Part shown: in pieces, positions 59,279-64,000 of the stretch
Layout: the number at the start of each line of letters is the position of its first letter
Position numbering within the stretch: the stretch's first letter is position 1
Assembly: GCA_965203755.1 (NCBI GenBank)
Contig: OZ241910.1
Coordinates: 2,914,001-2,978,000, forward strand
Length of the DNA stretch: 64,000 nucleotides
Direction of reading: 5' to 3'
Source of the DNA: UBA6055 sp965203755
GTDB taxonomy: Bacteria > Chloroflexota > Anaerolineae > Aggregatilineales > Phototrophicaceae
Notes under the pieces: generated by a model
Told to the model about the DNA's origin: nothing
What the model saw: the letters and a program-made list of their open reading frames with translations, nothing else
The model's database searches: none
Program-made: the position numbers and the translations under genes

Positions 59279-60195
59279 CGCTTAAGGTCTCTAACCTGCG
59301 AAAAGAATTCGGTAAAGCCTTGTGGACGAATGAGCAAGACCGCGATGATAATGATGAAGGGGATGGCCGGCTTGAAGCCAAAATCGACGTTCAGATAAAA
59401 GTTCAGGAATTGCATGACCGTGTTTTCCGAAAAAGCGACCACATAAGCCCCCAAAATCGTACCGGGAAAGCTCGAAAGTCCCCCTAGTATCGCAGCCGCA
59501 AACACCGACAGGATTGCCACCCAGCCGGTCAAGGGGCTCACTGAAGTATTCAGTCCCCAAAGCGCTCCGGCGATCCCTGCCAGCCCGCCGACCAGCAGCC
59601 AAGTGTTGTTCTTGACTCGCTCGACGGCGATGCCGATGACCCGCGCCAGATTGATATTGTTTGCCAGGGCCCGCATTTCGCGCCCCAGCGGCGTGTAATT
59701 GAGCAGCAAGGTGAGCAGAATCACCAGTATAATGCTGGTTGGCACGACCCACATAAAGATGTTGGTCAGGATGACCGGCTGACTCCGATGGACGATTTCC
59801 AGTGGAATCCTGATGCGCTTGTCAAACAGAGAGAACTGATCGGCAATGATGAACAGGATGTAGCGGATAATCAGACCAATCGCAAACGATGCCAGCAGCA
59901 GGGTGTAAAAGGACGCTTTTTGTTTTTCCAGTGGCTTGAACACAATCTGATGGCTGACGCGAGCCGCCAGGGCGCCAGCGGCAAAAGCCGCCATCAGGAT
60001 GACGAGCGGGTGTATCGTCCCGTTCAGCGATACGATGAGGGCGGTATAGGCGCCGACGGTAATGTACTCGGCATGGGCAAAATTCGGCAGCTTCATTACA
60101 CTGAAGGTAAGCGTAATCCCCAAAGCCATCAGCGCGTACAAACTACCGATTTGAATCGTATTGACGATGGAGTTCATCAACAGTACAGACGGCAT
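59275..60195 (-). CDS. livH: branched-chain amino-acid ABC transporter permease LivH
   Basis: 306 aa, about eight TM helices. IQIGSLYALMALGITLTFSV and KLPNFAHAEYITVGAY are LivH hallmarks; the coupling loop is MRALANNINLARVIGIAVER. It pairs with LivM in the membrane. ATG 60195 has AAGG about 8 nt upstream. A stem-loop lies between it and the binding-protein gene. Confidence 0.93.
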   Translation of the reverse strand: MPSVLLMNSIVNTIQIGSLYALMALGITLTFSVMKLPNFAHAEYITVGAYTALIVSLNGTIHPLVILMAAFAAGALAARVSHQIVFKPLEKQKASFYTLLLASFAIGLIIRYILFIIADQFSLFDKRIRIPLEIVHRSQPVILTNIFMWVVPTSIILVILLTLLLNYTPLGREMRALANNINLARVIGIAVERVKNNTWLLVGGLAGIAGALWGLNTSVSPLTGWVAILSVFAAAILGGLSSFPGTILGAYVVAFSENTVMQFLNFYLNVDFGFKPAIPFIIIIAVLLIRPQGFTEFFSQVRDLKR

Positions 60196-60233
60196 GTCAT
60201 TACCTTGCGAGCCAGGCGCCCGCGAATGGCCAA

Positions 60234-60263
60234 GCCCCTTCCATCAGTCGCGGCGGAAGGGGC
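60234..60263 (-). other. stem-loop between livJ-type gene and livH
   Basis: GCCCCTTCC (60234-60242) pairs with GGAAGGGGC (60255-60263) around a 12-nt loop, in the 101-bp gap. No T-run follows on the minus strand. Such hairpins often protect the abundant binding-protein mRNA and reduce read-through into permease genes. Confidence 0.6.
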
Positions 60264-60296
60264 CGTACCGCAGATTTGGATCATCCCGCGGATGCT

Positions 60297-61502
60297 TTAA
60301 TTGCTGTAGGTGAGCGAATCAGACGAGCCGTTGTATTCACCGATTTGCTCAAAGGCCGTCCCGTCGGCATTGACCTGACGAATGCCAAAAATCGCAATCG
60401 CCTGATCGCCATTTTCGTCGAGGAATGCCTGGACTGATGTACCAACGTAATGGCTGGCGACAAAGGGCAGCATGGATTTGACCGCATCGCCGTCATTGCC
60501 AACGGCGAGCATGGTCAGCATGGCGATATTTGCCGCATCAAAAGCATTGCTGGTAAAGGGCCCCGGCGGGCTGCCAAAGGCTTCGGTAAAGTCCTCAATG
60601 AAAATAGGCGTAAGCGGCGTGGATGTGCCGGCAAACGATACCGAGACAAATTGGGCGGCGGCCAATACTTGGGCATGACCAGGGTCTTCGAGGAGTTGGT
60701 CGTTGGCCATGTTTTCGGCGCCCATCCACCCTACGGTGCTCAAAATCGGGTCAATCTGCGCCACCTGCAGCAGACGTTGACCATCACCCAGGAAACAGAT
60801 GCAGAAGAAGCCGGTGTTCCCGCCCAAAGAGGCGATTTTGGCGCTGACGGCGGCAGCTTCGCTGGAGAGATCAGCAGCATCCGGGGCATAAGCATACATA
60901 GCGACTTCACCGCCGCCGGCCGCCTTGTAATTATTGGCGAATTCAGCCGCCATCCCGTTGCCAAAGGGGTCATCAATATGCAGGACAACCATGTGTTCAT
61001 GCCCGCGGTCATGCGCCAGCCTGGAATAGGCCTTGGACGAAAATACATCCGGCGCCTGTATCACGCGGAAGATGCTGTCGTTGGGGATTGAAGCCGCCGT
61101 CCCGCTTGAAGCCGGCGCTACCAGAACAACCCCGTTTTCATCGGCAAACTGCTTGGCGCCGAGCACCTCGCTGGTGGTCAGAGGCCCGACAATCACTTGA
61201 GCGCCAGTGGTTTGCACAATCGTCTGCACTGCGCGGGCCGCGCCCTCCGGCGTTTGTTCAGTGTCGGCGCTGGCGATTTCAAAACGAACCGCCGACCCAG
61301 CCGCTTCCAGTTCGGCATTCATTTGCGCCACCGCCAGTTCAATCCCGCGGGCGAAGTCTTCGCCAAAAGTGCCAAGCGAGCCAGTAAAGGGCTGCGCCAC
61401 ACCAAGCACGTAGGTTTCGGTATCGTCCTGTGCCTGCACACTCATACCGAAGATCATCGCCGTCACAGCAATGAGACATACGAATATCATTTTTCGATTC
61501 AT
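60297..61502 (-). CDS. branched-chain amino-acid type ABC transporter substrate-binding protein
   Basis: 401 aa, periplasmic-binding fold type I. Signal peptide (MIFVCLIAVTAMIFGMSVQA). Motifs include GVAQPFTGSLGTFGEDFARG, IVGPLTTSEVLGAKQFADEN and APASSGTAASIPN. Captures leucine-type or other amides outside the membrane for LivHMGF. AGAGAGG precedes ATG 61502. First and probably most expressed gene of the operon; ligand not certain. Confidence 0.92.
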   Translation of the reverse strand: MNRKMIFVCLIAVTAMIFGMSVQAQDDTETYVLGVAQPFTGSLGTFGEDFARGIELAVAQMNAELEAAGSAVRFEIASADTEQTPEGAARAVQTIVQTTGAQVIVGPLTTSEVLGAKQFADENGVVLVAPASSGTAASIPNDSIFRVIQAPDVFSSKAYSRLAHDRGHEHMVVLHIDDPFGNGMAAEFANNYKAAGGGEVAMYAYAPDAADLSSEAAAVSAKIASLGGNTGFFCICFLGDGQRLLQVAQIDPILSTVGWMGAENMANDQLLEDPGHAQVLAAAQFVSVSFAGTSTPLTPIFIEDFTEAFGSPPGPFTSNAFDAANIAMLTMLAVGNDGDAVKSMLPFVASHYVGTSVQAFLDENGDQAIAIFGIRQVNADGTAFEQIGEYNGSSDSLTYSN

Positions 61503-61583
61503 GCTAGCTGCCTCTCTTGAATCATATTTTTATAAACGACAGCCAAAAGTATAACCCCTAATGAAAGACATGGCAAAATCCCG

Positions 61584-62603
61584 CTATGGCTTCAAATACG
61601 ATTTCAGCGCCGGAATAACCTCTTGACCGATAAGCTGAATGCCGGCCGCTGCGTCTTGGACGCCGTGAGGAGTGCCCAACTCGATTCGGCCGGCGCCGGC
61701 ATCAAACAAAGCCTCGCACTGATCGATGATGTCGGCTGGATTCCCGGCAAACGCAAACCGTTCCAGGAGATCATCAGGGATAAGCTGTGCGGCCTGATCG
61801 TCTTCGCCGGCATAGACATGCGCCTGCACCCGCGCCATAAGCTGCGGGTCGATCTCGATGGTTGGGTCCAGTTGGGAAACAATCGGCAGATAGAGCGATA
61901 CCGATTTGCGGGCTGTCCAGCGGGCGCGTTCGCGGTCGGCATCAATCACTGAAACCGCCCCAATCACCAAGCCGACGCTGCCGCGCTCCCGCCCGGCCCG
62001 CTCTTCGCCGACGGCGATATAATCGGCGATGACTGGAATCACATCGGGATTGGCTGACCCGCCAATTTTAACTTCATCGGCAAGTTCACCCGCCAGGGCG
62101 GCGAGTTTCCGCCCCCAGGTGCCTATTAGAAGCGGGATGTCATCGGCTGGCAGTGGGTAGGGCGCGCGGACATGCTCGGCAATCTGATAAATCTGTCCGT
62201 CATAAGCAGCCGATTCGCCCGCCAGCAGCCGTCGAATAATCTCGATTGATTCCCGAATGGCTTGGATCGCGGGCTTGATTTCGCTGATTCCATGGTCGGA
62301 CAGCCAGCCGCCGCGTGCGAGTCCGATGTAGACGCCAGCGCGTGCGGCATCCGCCAGCAAAGCGGTTTGCGCCGCGATGTCAAGCGGGTGGATGCGCGCC
62401 GGTGGCGCCGCCGCCGGTCCGATGCGCGCCCGGCTGATGTGGGGCGCCATCAGCATCAGCGGCGCATAGCTGGGATGGAAGGGGGCATCGCAGTAGACGG
62501 TGACGGCATCAAAATCATATTCATCAACCAGCTTGGCCAGGTCAATATAATCTTGGGCGCGCTTGTTCGTTTGAAAAGCGATGCTTAGTTCGCGCTTCGT
62601 CAT
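61584..62603 (-). CDS. LLM-class flavin-dependent oxidoreductase
   Basis: 339 aa, luciferase-like TIM barrel. N-terminal ELSIAFQTNKRAQDYIDLAK, VYIGLARGGW and DDIPLLIGTWGRKLAALAGEL are typical of F420- or FMN-dependent members (5,10-methylene-H4MPT reductase-like). Cofactor cannot be decided. ATG 62603 at its start (MTKRELSIAF). Same strand as, but about 80 bp from, the liv operon. Confidence 0.85.
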   Translation of the reverse strand: MTKRELSIAFQTNKRAQDYIDLAKLVDEYDFDAVTVYCDAPFHPSYAPLMLMAPHISRARIGPAAAPPARIHPLDIAAQTALLADAARAGVYIGLARGGWLSDHGISEIKPAIQAIRESIEIIRRLLAGESAAYDGQIYQIAEHVRAPYPLPADDIPLLIGTWGRKLAALAGELADEVKIGGSANPDVIPVIADYIAVGEERAGRERGSVGLVIGAVSVIDADRERARWTARKSVSLYLPIVSQLDPTIEIDPQLMARVQAHVYAGEDDQAAQLIPDDLLERFAFAGNPADIIDQCEALFDAGAGRIELGTPHGVQDAAAGIQLIGQEVIPALKSYLKP

Positions 62604-62751
62604 GGGACTGTTTTCTTTCCAGCCATGTGTTGAGGCTGGCTATTATAGCGGCATGGCAGCCGGGCGCGTAAGGGCGATTTTAATGGTGCGAGTTTTAGGG
62701 TGGGAGCAAGATAACGTGACCTGTACAGTAGTCTGAAAATCCCTTATCATC

Positions 62752-62757
62752 TATAAT
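62752..62757 (+). promoter_or_regulatory. consensus -10 element
   Basis: Perfect TATAAT, 33 bp before ATG 62790, with no good -35. The region 62604-62751 holds nothing else recognisable. Confidence 0.45.
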
Positions 62758-62789
62758 AGCAGGGCGATGATCTAAAGGAGAATGCAATT

Positions 62790-64000
62790 ATGGAGCAGCG
62801 TTTGCACGGTTTGCTGTTGGTCGTTTTCGCGGTGACGGGCGCTGTTGCAGTTCTGCTGCATAATGTTGCTTGGGGTGTCGGGCTGCCTTGGGATGCCGTT
62901 AACTACATCAGCGTAGCTCACAGCCTGTTGGCAGGAGAAGGTTTCACGCCGTTCTCCGGCTACTCCTATACTTGGCCGCCGCTGTATCCGGCCTTGCTGG
63001 CGGCAACTGGCTTCCTTTCGGGATTTGATCCGCACGCCGTCGCCGGTCCACTCAATGCGCTCCTGTTTGGCTTGACCATCTTTGTTGCCGGGCACTGGCT
63101 GCGACAGCGCATCACATCCCGACCGCTGGCGCTTTGGGGCTGTTTAGCGGTTACCTTCGCACTGCCGCTGACCTCGCTCGCGTCGTGGGCTATGTCGGAA
63201 ACAGCCTTCATCCTCTTTGTCACGCTGACGCTGTTCCACATAGACCGTTTCCTGCGCGATGGGCAGCGTGACGCGCTGATTTGGGCGGCGCTGTTCACGG
63301 CCTTGGCTTGTCTGACCCGATACATTGGCTACGCTTTGATACTCTGGCTGATGTTCTTGCCTCTACTACGTTCCAATGTAACGCTGCTGGGGAAGATAAA
63401 ACACAGTATAGTATTTGCGCTGATCTCTGTCATGCCAACCATGCTATGGGCACTAAGGAGCATGGCGCATACCGGAACCCCTACCGGCCGCCAGTTGACT
63501 CTACTCGAAAAAAACACCCTGCACAGGTTTGTGAATGTAGCCCTCGCTGAGCTAACCGAGTGGATCCTACCCAGGCTGCCCGTAGATTATGTTCCATTGG
63601 ACGAGGGGCAGCAGCGTGTCGCCGGGCTAGCTGCTGTGGCCCTGTTCGCGCTGGCGGTCGCCATTGGGTTTGCGCTCATTCGCACTTACGGAAAGCCGGA
63701 GACACAGCGCAAGTGGATTTTCTTCTGTCTGTGCGGCGGCTTTGCGCTGATCTACCTTATCTCATTGTATATCATACAAAAGTTTTTCGGGGTTGGCATC
63801 GGATGGGGGAACCGGAGATATTGGAGTCCAATATACATTCCACTTCTGTTCGCGCTGGTCTTTGCGCTGGATCGCCTGCTGATTTGGCTGCGGAAGCCGC
63901 CTGTACAGCTGTCGGCCACCCGAACATTTGTGCGCGGGGGGGCTGGAGTTCTTGGCATTCTGCTTTTCATCTGGCTTGGCAACAACGTTAGACTTACCAT
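62790..64000 (+). CDS. membrane glycosyltransferase, ArnT/PMT (GT39/GT83)-like, truncated by window end
   Basis: At least 403 aa, open to the right edge. Multi-pass hydrophobic protein; the first loop GLPWDAVNYISVAHSLLAGE has the acidic D-x-x-x-Y pattern of polyprenyl-phosphate-sugar glycosyltransferases, followed by YTWPPLYPALLAA. A later FGVGIGWGNRRYWSPIYIP loop is also typical. AAAGGAG lies 9 nt before ATG 62790; a nearby ATG at 62782 is out of frame. It would transfer a sugar from a lipid carrier outside the membrane. Confidence 0.8.
   Translation, partial: MEQRLHGLLLVVFAVTGAVAVLLHNVAWGVGLPWDAVNYISVAHSLLAGEGFTPFSGYSYTWPPLYPALLAATGFLSGFDPHAVAGPLNALLFGLTIFVAGHWLRQRITSRPLALWGCLAVTFALPLTSLASWAMSETAFILFVTLTLFHIDRFLRDGQRDALIWAALFTALACLTRYIGYALILWLMFLPLLRSNVTLLGKIKHSIVFALISVMPTMLWALRSMAHTGTPTGRQLTLLEKNTLHRFVNVALAELTEWILPRLPVDYVPLDEGQQRVAGLAAVALFALAVAIGFALIRTYGKPETQRKWIFFCLCGGFALIYLISLYIIQKFFGVGIGWGNRRYWSPIYIPLLFALVFALDRLLIWLRKPPVQLSATRTFVRGGAGVLGILLFIWLGNNVRLT

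Noticed and set aside
1..64000. Prophage, IS element or integrated plasmid
   Set aside because: No transposase, integrase, terminase or replication gene, and no terminal inverted repeats were found; the only mobile-like signal is the small-gene insertion in the leu operon.

Overview
The window reads as a stretch of chromosome from a Chloroflexota bacterium, probably Anaerolineae-like. This is an inference from gene content. Pointers are an archaeal-type mevalonate cluster, an alternative lower mevalonate branch built on isopentenyl phosphate kinase, a fused nuoCD, a UbiA-type phosphoribosyltransferase, and moderate-to-high GC with GCC/GGC-rich codons. No phage, IS element or CRISPR array was found. 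Housekeeping and metabolic genes dominate.

Layout. 1-7141: branched-chain amino-acid operon, leuA(end)-leuC-leuD-cimA-leuB. It is interrupted at two places by six small membrane-protein genes that share leader DNA, basic N-termini or C-terminal modules, and by repeats of the leuC stop region. 7159-12424: murA, then metB behind a SAM-I-type riboswitch with terminator, then divergent thrC and thrB. 12448-19406: a secreted beta-helix-like protein, a perfect 15 x 17-bp tandem repeat, then iscX-nuoB-nuoCD-nuoI and mrp, a partial complex I cluster linked with Fe-S genes. 19539-24633: envelope genes (beta-lactamase-like, Nudix, LCP), tRNA-Pro(GGG), and selD, which carries an in-frame UGA read as selenocysteine. 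24664-30587: a serine palmitoyltransferase-like gene, then HMG-CoA reductase, HMG-CoA synthase, thiolase and a split DUF35 protein (upper mevalonate pathway). 30648-41356: transporter ATPase, cinA, lepA, tlyA, a secreted protease cluster and a peptide-binding lipoprotein. 41366-45059: isopentenyl phosphate kinase, mevalonate kinase, a UbiA family enzyme and a mevalonate decarboxylase family enzyme (lower mevalonate pathway). 45154-51396: catabolic and salvage enzymes, including an iodotyrosine-deiodinase-like nitroreductase. 51400-54363: a large solitary DNA methyltransferase. 54498-62603: DUF3048 protein, msrB, thioesterase, a complete liv branched-chain amino-acid transporter and an LLM flavin enzyme. 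62790-64000: a membrane glycosyltransferase running off the right edge.

How it fits together. The two mevalonate blocks together encode acetyl-CoA to HMG-CoA to mevalonate to mevalonate phosphate to isopentenyl phosphate to IPP, if the decarboxylase acts on the monophosphate. No phosphomevalonate kinase is seen. The most unusual signals are the small-protein family inside the leu operon, the matching basic tails on NuoB and NuoI, the split Cys-less DUF35 gene, selenocysteine SelD, and the deiodinase-like enzyme.
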